64,000 nucleotides of DNA. It comes from Kappaphycus alvarezii (taxonomy: Eukaryota > Rhodophyta > Florideophyceae > Gigartinales > Solieriaceae). Location of the stretch: contig NADL03000680.1 in assembly GCA_002205965.3 (NCBI GenBank), positions 29,825 through 93,824 on the forward strand, in the 5' to 3' direction. This document shows positions 34,136-46,875 of the stretch, in pieces. The notes under the pieces were generated by a model, which was not told the DNA's origin, did no database searches, and worked only from the letters and a program-made list of their open reading frames with translations. A program made the position numbers and the translations under genes. The number at the start of each line of letters is the position of its first letter. Position 1 is the first letter of the stretch.

Positions 34136-36084
34136 ACCAGTAGTACCTCTTAATTTTCCCTATAAAGCCGGCTCAAGGCCAGCCAGCAGGCAAGCTGCGT
34201 TGGACATAACGGCTTAAATGGGTAAATTCCGAAAAAGCTCATTCTCATCTGAACAAATTTCAGCCAATAAAAAGACCACATTTGGACGTCCAGGTAACGG
34301 TCGTCTGGGGCCACCCTCACAGGTCCCAGTGTGGTGAGCCGAAACGGAGGGATGGAAGAGAAGACGGGTAGTAGCTGGCTCTGTTGTGCAAGTGGTAGAG
34401 GGTGAAAGTATGACGTGGAACAAAGGGACATAACCGAAGGAGAATATTGGAGTCGTGAGGGAGGTCGGAACGAGAGAGGTGGCCGGAAAATGAAAAAGGC
34501 AGCAAGCGGGAAAGCTCGATACATTTCAGATCTCCCTCCGCTTATTCAGTGGCGGGAGAATTCTGAAGCCTCCCCATACAAGCCAGAAATTAGAAAATCG
34601 TAAATATTATGGACAGTTAATCAACATACGTTGACAGTAGCCACGATTTAATCTCGCCACACCTAGACAACCGACTAGATCCTGCATTGCTTTTGACCTA
34701 TGTACACTCACAAGGAATATATCGCGATTGCTGTATCGCTTGGCCCCTTTTCGACTGCTTGAAGCTCAAACTTGATTATTCTCAAGCTCAAGATAAGCCA
34801 AAGTCGTTCTACACGTCTGGCAATCCATCCACGTAAAAGATTTCTTCATAATTTACACAAAAAAAATCAAAAATCAAAGTAAAAGTGCTACTCAACCGTA
34901 CTGACCCAGACCTTATTTTTATGGCAACTTTTACGAGAGCTACCTTTACCGAGCAACTGCTTCCTTTTTTTCACAGAGCTCTTCCTTTTATTAACCATGG
35001 CAGTCCTAGCAGACTAACAAACACCGGGAAAGTATGTAACTCTTTTAAAAGCTATATCGATCTCTTAGGAATCTTCTTTTACTTTCTTAAGACTTGCAGC
35101 GCAACATATCCACTTTTTTTCGGAATTTTTCGTCTTCATTTTTTTGGGAGTATTTATCATTTTTTACTGTAGAAATCCGCAAGAAACCCAAATGCAGTAA
35201 ATTTAAGCATTAAGTGTCCTATTCTTGCCGAACGGGAACAATCTCCTGTTCTGTTTGAGACGAGTTGTAATTATGGACTGCTTTGAGATTTTTTGCATTT
35301 ACCGATGGCAGATGGTTTCCATGCCAGTTTTTTGGTAATTAAATGCTTCAGAATGCGAACTAAGAGGGATAAACGCAGCAATAAGAGGTCTTCAACTTTT
35401 TTGTTCTCAATTTTATGGCTAATGCATACACACTGCCATCAACTTACTTAGAGGTGACGTGATACGAAACTTGCAGGTGCTTTTGTTTTGTATTACCCAA
35501 AGATCAGTGAAGAAATGAAACCGACAGGCATGGGAATTCTTGTATATTTAGTCTTTTTGAACAGCTTTTCAGTTACGAACGGAAAGATTCTGCGTGCGCG
35601 AAAGGCCAACGAGAAGAGTGACATCCCGTACTCTTCGTAATCGTCTGCCATCGATACCATCTTGTAGCGTATTATTCCGAGCGAACTTCCGAAAGCTCAA
35701 TTGGCGACTAGAGCTATTGAAGGGCCTTTTCAACGTTTGAAGAGGCCTGTCACTGTAGAAACGGAAACGCGGTAGATAATAGTCGAGATTTAAATACGTT
35801 TACTTAGCTTACAAATGAGGACTTTGGGTCGGAATCAAATTGCCACAGTCTACAAAACGGTTCAGCAGATTCCGATGGCGTAGGCTATTGTTCGAGGACT
35901 ACATTCCACTTTTTCCTGCTTGTGAGCAACAACACGGACTTCTCTGCACAGGAAAGATCCCATGCTAGCAGAAAAGTCGAGAGATTCTTAGCCATCCTTG
36001 AAGATCTGATTACTGTCCATTCTCTTCTGAGTTACTTTCATTGGGCTTTTCTTCTAATTTTTGCAGCACCGAACTCATGCAAAA
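34136..36084. other. AT-rich stretch, no gene recognised
   Basis: Open frames at 34150-34524 (minus) and 34885-35172 (plus) are short, lack motifs and overlap each other's strand. Nothing supportable was seen. Confidence 0.45.
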
Positions 36085-36843
36085 TTGATAATTTCATTTG
36101 CGTCATTGAGAGACTGAATTAACTCAGTTTTGAACGCATCTAATTCCTTTCTCATCGTATCTCTGATCACTTTCTCGAAATCAGTTGCGATTAAACTTTT
36201 CCCTTCTTCTGTAATCTGTTATCAATGATGCCCATGAAGCCGGTCATGTACTCCACGTGATTGACAAGAACTTCTTCCGTTTTAGCTTTCTTTGCACTGA
36301 GTCCCGCGGAAAGTAAAAGTATGTTGTTTTCACATGCCCCAATTCCTTTTGTGTTTTGACCAGTGTCAGTGGTTCTATCCGTATCAGCGCTTCCAGTCTC
36401 AAATATTTCTAATTTATCACCTTCTAGGACTATGGCTACAATCTTTCCTTGAATATATCTCGCAGTATTTCTCGCTCGACGAACATAAGGTAGATATGAA
36501 CGGTCTCCAGCTTTTTTATTGTGTTACAAAGTTTGTCAAACTTTTTTTTAGACGAATAGTAATCTCTTAACTGTTGTTCGTTATCTTTGCTCCATCGCTC
36601 AAACTTTTCTTCCACAAGCTCCAAAATATTGTAACCAATTGTTTGGACTTCTTGCACAATGTCGAAGACGACAAAGATGTATTCTTTTCTGTAGTTTGGA
36701 GAGCCTGCTTTTGTTTTGGTCGATTTCTTTTTTACCTTTTGGTAGACAAATTCTGCCGGCGTTTGAGAATAGTCGTCTTTCTCATTTGTTACGTTTGAAT
36801 TCAATTCATGAGCTCTTTTGTAATTGGTGGATAAGTTCTGCAT
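36085..36843 (-). pseudogene. Decayed coiled-coil protein gene, unknown family
   Basis: The minus strand reads 135 codons from 36843, rich in Lys/Glu/Leu with heptad-like spacing (IVQEVQTIGYNILELVEEKF, then LCNTIKKLETVHIYLMFVER). After a gap with frame changes the reading continues: LSAKKAKTEEVLVNHVEYMT, then FEKVIRDTMRKELDAFKTEL and IQSLNDANEII, down to about 36085. The consistent helical, charged composition across frames on one strand, in otherwise non-coding AT-rich DNA, suggests a real gene broken by one or two indels. I do not recognise a domain. It could belong to a mobile element. Confidence 0.45.
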
Positions 36844-37638
36844 TTTTGGTGGATGGTTTGTGAGTTTGCTTATGTTAACGCTGTAGATTCGAGAAAATAT
36901 CTTAAAGTAATTGCCACTTAAAATTTTGATTTATTACTTTAATGCGTGCATGCAATAAAATTTATTGATTTTCTCAAAAACGCTCTCTTAGTGGAGAGAT
37001 TAAAGCAAACGAAGCAAGTGAACAATTTCTTTAGTATGTATCTAAATTGGCTTTATTTCAAGTGTTGCGGTTAGAATTTGTTTCGCGCCATATTTGGTCG
37101 TGGTCTGGATAATTACTTCCGATCATCCACCACTATTCACCCTCAATCAGCTCTCGAAGTGACATTGTCAATTTTTCATCCGTCCGCGACTATTTTTTCA
37201 CCTCATCAATTGCTCCCACCCACAGTAAGCAATACCGGAAACTTTAAAGTTACTACATGAGTCCTCAACGAGTCAATATACTTGACAAAAGAATCAAAAA
37301 TTCACCTTCTTCTTTTCGTGTTACAAATAGTACAGGAAATGTAGATTTCAAATCAAGAATACTCATTGGTACAATTTATGGCGATGGAGCATCTTCCTTC
37401 CACCTTTTTGATCAAGGAACATGGTTATCGCAGCTTTATTACAAAAAGGAAGGGTTTTGAAAATAAATAATCTATTACTGGTCCTCTATTACATGGGAAT
37501 TTTCAACGGAATTGTAACATATGAAAGGTCGCGCATGGGAAGGTCCGCCCATTTTGCCCAATTTACGAAGTTGGGAAAAAGGGACAGAATCAAATCAAAT
37601 TCAATGATGCGGCTAGAAGGAAAGTATCTCGAGTAGCT
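36844..37638. other. AT-rich stretch, no gene recognised
   Basis: Only short frames. Nothing supportable was seen. Confidence 0.45.
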
Positions 37639-37973
37639 GCGTCGCACGTATTGAAAATCATGGCAGTTCAACTAGGTACCTTTTAGATTCTCGCCTACAT
37701 ATGCTCCGTTAATAAAAAGACAATCTTGGCCAACAGTTGCTCTTTCTCTGTGATATATACTTTTTGTTGAGTTTCTAATATCTTTAACAGGATCCAAGGG
37801 CAATGCGTCGCACGTATTGAAGAATCATGGCAGTTCAACTAGGTACCTTTTAGATTCTCGCCTACATATGCTCCGTTAAATAAAAAAGACAATCTTGGCC
37901 AACAGTTGCTCTTTCTCTGTGATATATACTTTTTGTTGAGTTTCTAATATCTTTAACAGGATCCAAGGGCAAT
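37639..37973 (+). repeat. 166-bp tandem duplication
   Basis: Two adjacent copies, 37639-37804 and 37805-37973, beginning GCGTCGCACGTATTGAA and ending GATCCAAGGGCAAT. They differ by a substitution and small A-run indels only, so the duplication is recent. Confidence 0.9.
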
Positions 37974-40900
37974 CATTCTAGACTGAATGTGCTCAAACGT
38001 AGCAATATCGCCGAAATAGCGCTAATTTAAACCGAAGCTCAAATGGCGATTTTAAATTTTCGCAGAGCACTACAGAATGCTGAAATGTCCTCTATTGATA
38101 ATTAATACTCTCCTACAGACAAATTTCTCATTTATGTGAAAAAATCGTATATGATAATATTGGTTAATACGTGTGAAACTTGAAATATGTACTTTTGATC
38201 TTGAGCAGAAGCTGGCCTTCGTCCAAGATCTTTATGAAGGCACCCCTAAATATTTCAAGATATTCCAAGTAAATTCCTACCTTTCCCGAGAGGACTCTCG
38301 TCCAAATTTCTAGTAGGATTCGAACCTGTTTGTTCCATTTTTAAGCCATCTGACAATTAATTAATTATTACCGTGGATATAACGCTGAAGAGCGATGGAT
38401 ATTAAAGGACACAGAAAAATATATAGCAAAACGTAAAGAAGTAAGGCTTTTTTTCAAGCGGGGGATATTAAAAGTCATCCTCAAAGAATAAATTCAAACT
38501 GATGGGAGCTTATTACAATAGCGCGCCCCGAAATTTCAATCAAATAAGATAGTTTTTGTAAAAAAGTACCCAGCTAGATATGTAATTAGTTTCTACCGTG
38601 ACAAGAATCATGTTTTTCACTTAACTTACAAAATCAATCTTTGAGGTAAAACATGCCTTTGCCTTCAAGTTCTGGCTTCAATGCGTGGAATAGATGAACC
38701 TTTCAACCTTATCTATAATCTTCAGGCTCTAAAGTAATATATTTATGAAGGACCCTGGTCATGAATTTCAACTTATTTACATAAAAACTTGAAACCAGTT
38801 CGCCCCTTTTACGGCCTATGCGACGCAGTAAACCTATAGCACTCAATTTCGGACAAAAACCACGAATAACTTAAAATATGACTGTTTCGTACAGATACCT
38901 CCCTTCACTTTCTAAATAATTACAGGGCGTTTTAGGTTCCCGCCGGGAGCAATTTTGATTTCATCCTTGGCTGCTTCGACAAACCCTCTCCAAAAATTTT
39001 GAATCTATCCAATGACAGGTTCCAAATGAAGTAACAATAATCCCTGTTGTAAGAATATACAGTTTTTATCCCAGACGAAAATAACGGTAAAGTCTACATC
39101 TATTAGATCTCACACTTGCGCGAAGTAGAGTTTCCGCCAACTGCTGCAACTTTTAAACAATTCAGATCAATTAGGACCGGGTTAGAATACATTAAAACCT
39201 TGAGGCGCAATTTTCTGTTTGAAATAGCTAAGTAGAGGCACATAGACGAGGAATTTTCCAAGTTAAATCGGTCTCAAACGTTTCAATCGAGCAATAAGAC
39301 ATTTAAAGACTCCGCTGAAAACCTTTTTTGTCTAAATATTCCTGGATTGTGGCGGAAATATCGGGTCTGGTTGTATTCTCAGACTCCTCGTTTGCAAACA
39401 ACAAAAACCTTGATTATAGCTTATGTCACGATGATTTTGTATCTGATGCTGAAGATTTTGTGGCCTGCATATAATAAAATGGTACAGGTCCAAGCGCCGT
39501 ATGAAATCAACCGTTTGAGGAGAATATATCGTTTTTTTCGATATGATAGACACCGTAGTTGTGCTTTCAATGGAATTGAGGAAAATTATTAGCAAAATGG
39601 TCCTTAAAGAATTTATAATCATAGCAAAGTCCTCTAGACATGATATGAAAGAATTCAAGGACTTAATAGAAGCGCACGATGCTCGATGTTTCAGCTTCTA
39701 GGGAATCTTTTTGCGAAAGGGCCATAAAGATCATCGGTTTCGCTGGATTCACAAGTATTGTTATCCATAGACTAATATATTACAAGAGTCAAGCGCTCTT
39801 CTGACAGGTTATCACGACCGATAAGTTGGATACTAAATAGAGCCAGTAGATCACCGGGACAAAGTTTGTAACATGAATACTTCTTTACTTTCATTCTTCT
39901 CGTTACTCTATTTTTCATCTCGGTCCACGCTACCATCCCCGTTTTCCTCGCTTCCGTCCTCTTCCACAATGTCCGCATCCAGATTGCTTCCAAATAATAC
40001 CATCTCAATGTCCCTATCCCTCATAATTTTCAACTTACTTTGCTCCCTCTCAAACACCACATACCAATCTCCTTTAGCTTTGTCCGAGTTATTTTTCTGT
40101 ATTTCCTAAGAATGCCCTTTCTTCACATTCCACAGGATACCATGATTTATTTTACCTATTTATGTTCTCTTCTATGTCCCTGATCCGAACAACTTCGTTA
40201 TGCTGCTATTTTATGCTCCTTTTCCAGCTTCTGCCCCATGCTTCTCCCCTGAAATAATTGCAAGATCTGTAATGGTAGTTGTACGGGCGAAATGCGCCCC
40301 CAGAAGGTGAGTTCTCAGCCCGCTGATTTCTATTAATTTTGGTTTCGGCTGTCCTGGGTTAGGTGGTCTGATTATATTCTAGACCCTTCAATCTCCTTTT
40401 TAGAAGTGAGCAGCTTCCTGCGCAATTTCAAGCTACTAATCATTCCGAACTTACCGCTGTGCGGCATACACTCCATTTTTCTACTGATTTGTCATTTCCC
40501 TTCATTGATTATCTATCTTTTCTTTCCTTCCGGTGTATTGTAACCGTGGATCTCGCTGATCTACTTCTACTCGTTTGCCAATTTGGCAAGACAGATACTG
40601 TATGCCGTGGTGCATGTTGAGTTATTATTTATAATTTATATTTTAACTTGGAACTGTATCCGCGCATCGATTTTGAAAACACAAAAGGGGCTTCTGATTG
40701 CTCTTGGTATTGTTGTCAAGCTACTTTAATTTACATTGAAGTAGCTTCGATGAGCGGCTACCCAGTTATGCCGAGATCTCCAGAGACAAGAGGCGTTCAA
40801 ATACCCTTTTGCCACCAGGTAGAATTTTACGGAGGTTTTTGGCAACTTTATTCGTTACCAATTCTATGAAGAGAAATTCACCCAAGCTTTTCTCTCGGCA

Positions 40901-41492
40901 AACTAGAATTATTTTTTATCTTTCTATCCTTTAACTATCTATATACACCTTTATTCAATAATGGTACTATAGCTGCGCTGCCAGAGTAATAAACGCGGCA
41001 AAAGTGTTTTTCTAAACTTTTTCATCCCTAACTGCTACGGAATACCATACTTTGGACAGCGTTGTACTATTCGCACGCACATATATCAGCACATCAATTG
41101 TATCCGTGACCTTCGGTGACTCTAGCTAATGAGTACACATTATGATTTCTCCTGTCTTGGACCAATTTTAATCCGGCCAATACGGCTTTATCTGGTCCGT
41201 AATTAACTGAAATATAAGCACATTCAGTACATTCGCCTGAACAACAATTGTTAAAATGATATCCGTAAAAGGTACAGTAGATTACAGGTATTCCTAACGT
41301 GAACCTTAGCGAAGTTCGGAATAGTTTACAGAATCATTAATACTACGCTAACGTACTGGACGATGGCATCGTTCATATCTTCACAGTAAAGTACTGTACA
41401 TCACTGTAATTTAGACGTAGGATGCCTTTCATTGCACTGTACTGTTACAATTTTAACTTTAAAATGAAAAGCAAGGACAAGGAATACATACA
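37974..41492. other. AT-rich stretch with a possible acidic coding remnant
   Basis: No intact gene. At about 39890-40110 the minus strand reads some 65 codons of charged, then strongly acidic sequence (GDWYVVFEREQSKLKIMRDR and later VEEDGSEENGDG) before a stop, possibly the tail of a decayed gene. TACTGTAC words occur at about 41390-41445. Confidence 0.4.
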
Positions 41493-41532
41493 GGCATGAG
41501 TGGTTGTCTGATATCAGACAATCACTCATGCC
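41493..41532. repeat. Near-perfect 40-bp palindrome
   Basis: Arms GGCATGAGTGGTTGTCTGAT and ATCAGACAATCACTCATGCC, with one mismatch and no spacer. A second small inverted repeat, CTGGTC-ATAGA-GACCAG, follows at about 41538-41554. Together they could extrude as adjacent hairpins. Confidence 0.9.
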
Positions 41533-41554
41533 TCTCTGGTCATAGAGACCAGTT

Positions 41555-42391
41555 CAGGTCCACTGAAAGTGCCATGACTATGAAATATTTCGCGGTGTCA
41601 GCGAGGGAGAGCGAGAGACCGAACAAAGCGAGCGGGTACAAAATCCTCCCGTAGTGCGTTTTCATTCCCGTATTTAACTTGTCTATTGAGCCAATTGCTC
41701 ATAACATAGAAAAAACGCAGCTATATTTTCTTTCGATTGACCATTATCTCCCCCCATCTCCTCAATCATCCCGATCGGACAGTGAGGACTGCCTTATAAA
41801 TCTGTTCGGATAGCCATAAATAAGTACATAATGTAGACGGTAGCCACTGTACAGTACTGTACATACAGTATTGCGCCGCGCGAATTACAATAGTACCCTC
41901 ATCTGGTAATTTAAGGCAGAAGTATCTGCATCCGCCAATTCAGCTCAATCGTGGCCCTTGATTGGTCGAGGCAGTTCTTACAGCACGCACGGTAAAAACT
42001 TCCTCCTAATTAGGACGAAACCGTTGAAACTTAGATTTGGCCCAGTTAAAATTATCGCACAAAAGATTATTAGGAAACCCAAATAAGCATTATATAATAT
42101 GATTATCTCGAAAGTACCCTTTTTTCTTGCCATGCGCAGCAAATTAGCTAAAATAAATTGAGGCCCAAATTGTTATTCGATACTGATGAACCAAAAATAT
42201 AAGGCATAGGTAGATATTGCACTCAATTGTTTAAAATGTAGATATGTGCATGATCTCTACTGCTTAGTGGTACTATCTGTCTTGTTTAATCATATTTTTA
42301 ACATACGGGACATATCCCAACAAACGTTAGTAGCTCAAGATAACAATAATTGTCAATTCAAAATGTACAATTTTCGCCCCCTTAAACAACC
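41555..42391. other. Intergenic with TACTGTAC words
   Basis: Contains a run of overlapping TACTGTAC/GTACAGTA words at about 41848-41872. No gene seen. Confidence 0.5.
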
Positions 42392-44830
42392 GTGACAGGG
42401 CTCAGAGCGGTTGTTTTGGGGAATGTTCCAGCGTTACGATTTGAAATATTTCAAAAACATTTCAAACCCTCAACTATTTTCAAACCGCGTACAATGTTTT
42501 ACCCGGGGCGGGGGCCAGCAAGGTTCACGCCCATTTGCGCGGAAACGGTACTGTTTCCGACACAGTTAATGGATCTGTGTCTCCATGGTAACGCATCACA
42601 TCTCGCCGAGTTTGTACCCCATTTTTTTTGTGAGGGGCGTAAAGGACATCAAGTGTGTCTGGAGACGACATCTGGCAACGTCGGCCCAAAAAGCACTGCG
42701 CTGCACTTCTTTAGCACTGTTTCCCCTACTGCCAGCCAAACGTTCACACACAACCTCCCATCCTCTGAAGTCGCACTATCACTCGGTGGTCGCCGGTGCG
42801 ACACAGCTCGCGTGTCAATCAGAAATCCCCAATATAGCCAGTTCAAGTGCAAGTGGCCAAACCAGCCAAACAAGCAATGCTGCTGCTGAGACTGAGAGTG
42901 TTGGTCCAGCGGAAATCGATGAGGAAGGCATCAATCTTCTTGTGAATTTCGCAGATCCCAAGATTCTAGCCCCACCCCGTAATGATGAAAGATTGTTTTG
43001 GTTATCCATACTGCCACCGTCACAAGTACTTTTGAGAATTCTAATCGAGCATGGGTCGCGGGTTTCAGGAGCAGTGAAAGAAGTATTCGAGAAAGAATTG
43101 CTAAGTAGGTTTACAGATGTGGTGGGGCCTACGAAGGAAGAAAGAGTGAGGAAGATCAAGGCGGACACTCGTTTTAAATATCAAGACATGCGATTTGTGG
43201 AGTATCACGTCATGTTATCCTCGTTGTTGAAGGTTGGGGTGAAGGGAGCCATGTTGAGCAGTCTATTAACCGACGCGCATGCTGATTTGGACTAGCTTCA
43301 GAAAGATTTCGGGAAGAGTCAGAAGCGATGTGTCCCCACGCGAGCGAAGCAATCGAAGATCGGTAGTTCGATGGATACCCACCGCGCGAAGCTTTTCGAT
43401 CGACTTGAGAGTGTTGCCCGTCGTTTTCTTTCCATGAGGAGTGTCTCGTCGGCCTTCGATTTACCGATACTTCACGTTGTAACGACAATGGGTTGCTTCG
43501 TGCTCTCCGCACATATAGCAGCATGGGCAGAGTCGGTGAGAAATGATTTCTCGGGAAGATTCGGTAGGCAGCTTTTACAAGACTGTGTTCGAGAAATAGC
43601 CCAAGAACTTGTCAGGAGCGAGCCCATATTCTTGCTTCAGAACGTGTATCGTATTCACATCGTGACACCCAGTTCCGGCATGTCACTGGACAGCGACAGT
43701 ACCATTTTGAATGAGGTGGTGGCGTTCTTCACGGCCGTATTTGAGCTGGTGTTACCACTGCAGGTCCTAGAATCCACTAACACTCTCACATAGTTCAGCA
43801 CTGAGGTGTTCAGAGAGAACGGTCTTATTCAAGGGAGCAAAAGATGGAAGGAATTCAGGGAAAATGCTGAGTTTGTTGATATATCCGGAACCGCAGGCTT
43901 TTGATCTTCTTTAATGCATGTGTTGCAGTGTGTGATACCCTTTTCCAGCTTGGACTCGGCAATGACGAGGGTGCAGCATGATTTCACAGAGATGATATCC
44001 CAACAGCAGGAGGGGAGGACATAGCAAGACTTCATTCCAAATTGCGAGATAAAAACAACAAGACGTTGTTCTGGAACAATAAGTACGCGGCATACACAGA
44101 TAAAGGAACCGTAAATTGCAGGTTGCAAGGACATGCGGGATATGCTCGAAAGCTGTGGCGAGATATGACCGTACTCGCGGATTGCTTGCGTGCTTTTTAT
44201 GACGAAGACTTTGACGATCTCCCCCCCTTGGAACAAATTGATGGAGAAGGGCCGAGCGAAACTGCTCTGATGGAAATGATTGAGGCTTCAGACAAGGTAG
44301 CTCCAGTCTTTCGGGGTGTGAAGTTTTTCCGTCGGAGATTTGTTGAGGACCTTTTCGCGCTCATCACGTTACATCCCCTGTACGACATGATCCATCCTGA
44401 AAAATGAGATGAGGTCATGTCTGAGTTCCCCAGTGCAATGTCTGCCGCCGCTCGTTTCGTCTCCTCCGCGTACATGGAGAGGTCGAGAAAGAGGTAGCGG
44501 GATGCTCCCGAGGGGGGGGAAGGGGGTGAACCGAGAAGTAATCCATCGTGCCGTGTTCGTCGAGAAACCAATAATGCTGAGGAAAGAAGCAGTGATGAGT
44601 ACGACGGCAACGATACTGCGGATGATGGCAATGAGCCTCTCTGGCGAAATGAAGATAACAGCGATGGAGAGGCTGCGGAAGAGGGAGACGGTAACGAAGG
44701 TAAGGCTGCGGTTGGGGATTGTGGTGATGAAGAGGACAACGACATGGAAACTGAGGAAAGCTGGAGCAGGGAACAGTTTGCGCGTGGCACTCTTGGACAA
44801 GGAGAGGTACTAGTGGAAATAGCGAAGTAG
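42392..44830 (+). pseudogene. Multi-fragment coding relic of unknown family
   Basis: Successive plus-strand frames carry protein-like sequence: 42392-42889 (Cys/His-containing), 42860-43295 (helical, ILPPSQVLLRILIEHGSRVS), 43371-43905 and 44042-44830. The last is a single frame interrupted only by TGA near 44405 and TAG near 44490. It ends in a long Asp/Glu-rich tail (EDNSDGEAAEEGDGNEG). The 43371 frame likewise continues past a TAG at 43791. One protein of roughly 700 residues with a zinc-binding-like N-terminus, helical middle and acidic C-terminus is a plausible ancestor, and a DNA transposon protein is the most likely origin. I cannot name the superfamily and no catalytic triad is obvious. 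TACTGTAC words sit upstream. Confidence 0.5.
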
Positions 44831-44935
44831 GAACAAGCAAATGTTGTTGAATCACGCCAGATAATGTAGGATGAAATGAGATCTTCCTTTGTATCTGCAT
44901 GATTTTCGCCTCTGGGTTCATCGGGAAAGGAATGT

Positions 44936-45960
44936 GTCATCCCTCTAACACAACTTTCAGCAGTGTGTTACCAAAGCGACACAACTCACAGCGGTGCTTA
45001 ATCCTCGAGCTACACTTATGACAGTGCTCACATGTTCTGAGTAGTCCAACCTGCTAGTTCTTCAGTGGAATGTTCCTGGAGAAAGCGGGTGTCGGCGTAC
45101 CGACACGTACGAAGGCCAACCGTTGAGACTTAGCCGTGGGGACAAGTGGAGGTCACATGTCTTGTCCACATGACACAACCGAGGCTGTTATGTTACGAAC
45201 CCGACCCCAAAAAACCACCGCCATCCTGCATCGCACCCAATGTACCGCTTTCTTGTGTGTTACCACTGCAACACAACTCTTATTGTTGTGTCGGCCAGTC
45301 CAGACAACTTCTGTCATTGCGTTGCCGTCCCACAAAACTTCTGCCACTGCGTTGCCCTCCCAACACACCACATGTCATTTTGTTAGCCATTCAACACGAC
45401 TTCTGTCATTGTGTCGCCCCCGCAACACACCTCGTCCTATTGTGTTAGGCAGCTGACTTACTACGTTCCGTTGTGTTAGCAATTCGAAACCCCTCCTCCT
45501 ATTTTGTTAGCAATTCGACACACTTGCTACCATTGTGTTAGCTAGCCGGCACAACTTCTGCTATTGTGTTAGCCATTCGACACACTTGCTACCATTGTGT
45601 TAGCCAGCCGACACGACTTCTGCCATTGTGTTAGCCACTCGACACACCATGTACCATTCTGTGACACAGTGCACACAACACGTACCATTGTGTTAGCCAG
45701 TCAGCACAACGCCTACCATTGTGTTGGCCTCCCAACACACCTCCTCCCATTGTGTCAGCCAGCCGACACATCTTCTGCCTGTGTGTTGGCCTCCCAACAC
45801 ACCTATTCCCATTGTGTTAACCAGCCGAAACGACTCCTGCCATGGTGTTGCATTCCCAATACAACACCCACAATTGTGCTAGCTAGCCGACACGACTCTT
45901 GCCGTTGTGTTACACATCCGACGTATCACATCCAATTGTGTTACCCATCAGACACATGAG
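44936..45960 (+). repeat. 31-bp minisatellite with GTGTTAGCCAGCCGACAC core
   Basis: From about 45285 the array is in regular 31-base register. Units follow CATTGTGTTAGCCAGCCGAC followed by ACGACTTCTGC, with point changes and rare indels. The left part (44936-45285) is more degenerate. Each unit has inverted elements (TGTGTTA / GACACR). The array creates open frames that encode repetitive Cys/His-rich peptides, which I do not regard as genes. Confidence 0.85.
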
Positions 45961-46390
45961 CAGTATATCAACACCTCGGCGAAGAGCCCATCGCATATCG
46001 TTCCCCACGGGTGGCCTTCAAAATGGTGTCAAACTCGTTCATAACTGGTGATAGTATCTCCATTTTCTCACCTTCGACAAAACAAACAACACGATTGTAT
46101 CACCAGTCCGACACATCGTTCCACGGGTTTTCCAGCCACCGCCGAGCTTCACTCCCATTCAACGGCTCAAATTGAAATTTCAGAAGGCTTCAATGATGTT
46201 CCGGAACACTACGATACACTACCATCGTCTTGCAAACATCTGCCTTCCCTCCTACCCACATAACATCTCATTTCCGTTCTTCATAATATGCTTTCCGGTA
46301 CTCCTAATCCAGACCTAGATGGAGCTTTCACCCATCACGTCCTTACAAAACTCGCAAAACGGTTGAACATCACATAAAAAAATAAGTCGC
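45961..46390. other. Spacer, no gene recognised
   Basis: Short plus-strand frames only. It lies between the minisatellite and the zinc-finger ORF. Confidence 0.4.
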
Positions 46391-46805
46391 CGATAAGAAA
46401 GTCAATTTCAAATGTTATGTTCGAGATCAACTTCTGCTGCGGAGTAAACATGCTCCGATAAAGTTAAAAAGCGGGTCCTGGAAACGATTTGCACAAGGTT
46501 GCATAGGGAAGACTGATAGATGGAACGCGGTGCACGAATCTGATGTGGCCGTTCGTGACTTGAAACAGAAGCACAACATCACGTCCAGTACTAATTCAAT
46601 CCTGGCTCAAAGACGACCGGGTTTCGTGAGCGTGTACCGGGACGACTTTGGTGACGTATTTTGTGGAAACTACTGTATTGGATGTACAGAACTTGCTGGT
46701 ATTGCATCGCGAAAGTGTTACTATTGTTCCCGCCCCATTCATGCTACTTGTGTAGACCGTTACATTGACTCCAGAACTTGGCAGGACGGGAAAGACGAAA
46801 CATGA
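46391..46805 (+). CDS. Small PHD/RING-like zinc-finger ORF, possibly element-encoded
   Basis: An open frame without an evident ATG at its left end runs to a TGA at 46803-46805. The C-terminal half has zinc-ligand spacing: CGNYCIGC, then CYYC, HATC, and, just past the TGA in the same frame, CFIC. That gives C2-C2-HC-C2, the order of a PHD-type finger. The stop therefore removes the last ligand pair, and the reading would otherwise continue to about 46942. The N-terminal half is Lys/Arg-rich. It is convergent with the Crypton to its right, and its readable extension overlaps the end of that gene. Function unknown; it may bind chromatin or DNA for the element. Moderately sure that it is coding, not sure of the family. 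Confidence 0.5.
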
Positions 46806-46875
46806 AGCAACATCATCTGTTTCATCTGTTTCCCTCGCAGTGATGAACAGAAAACCAAGATGACACCGGATCTTA

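Noticed and set aside
38295..38350. GGTTCGAATCC on the minus strand, resembling a tRNA B box
   Set aside because: Flanking bases do not form acceptor, D or anticodon stems at tRNA spacing, and the T stem is too short.
44197..44940. Long minus-strand Ser/Pro-rich frame of 247 codons
   Set aside because: Antisense to the acidic plus-strand tail at 44480-44830; its composition follows from GAN repeats on the other strand.
45136..45959. Cys/His-rich open frames over the minisatellite
   Set aside because: The 31-bp repeat keeps all frames similar and produces periodic peptides; no start context or non-repeat domain.
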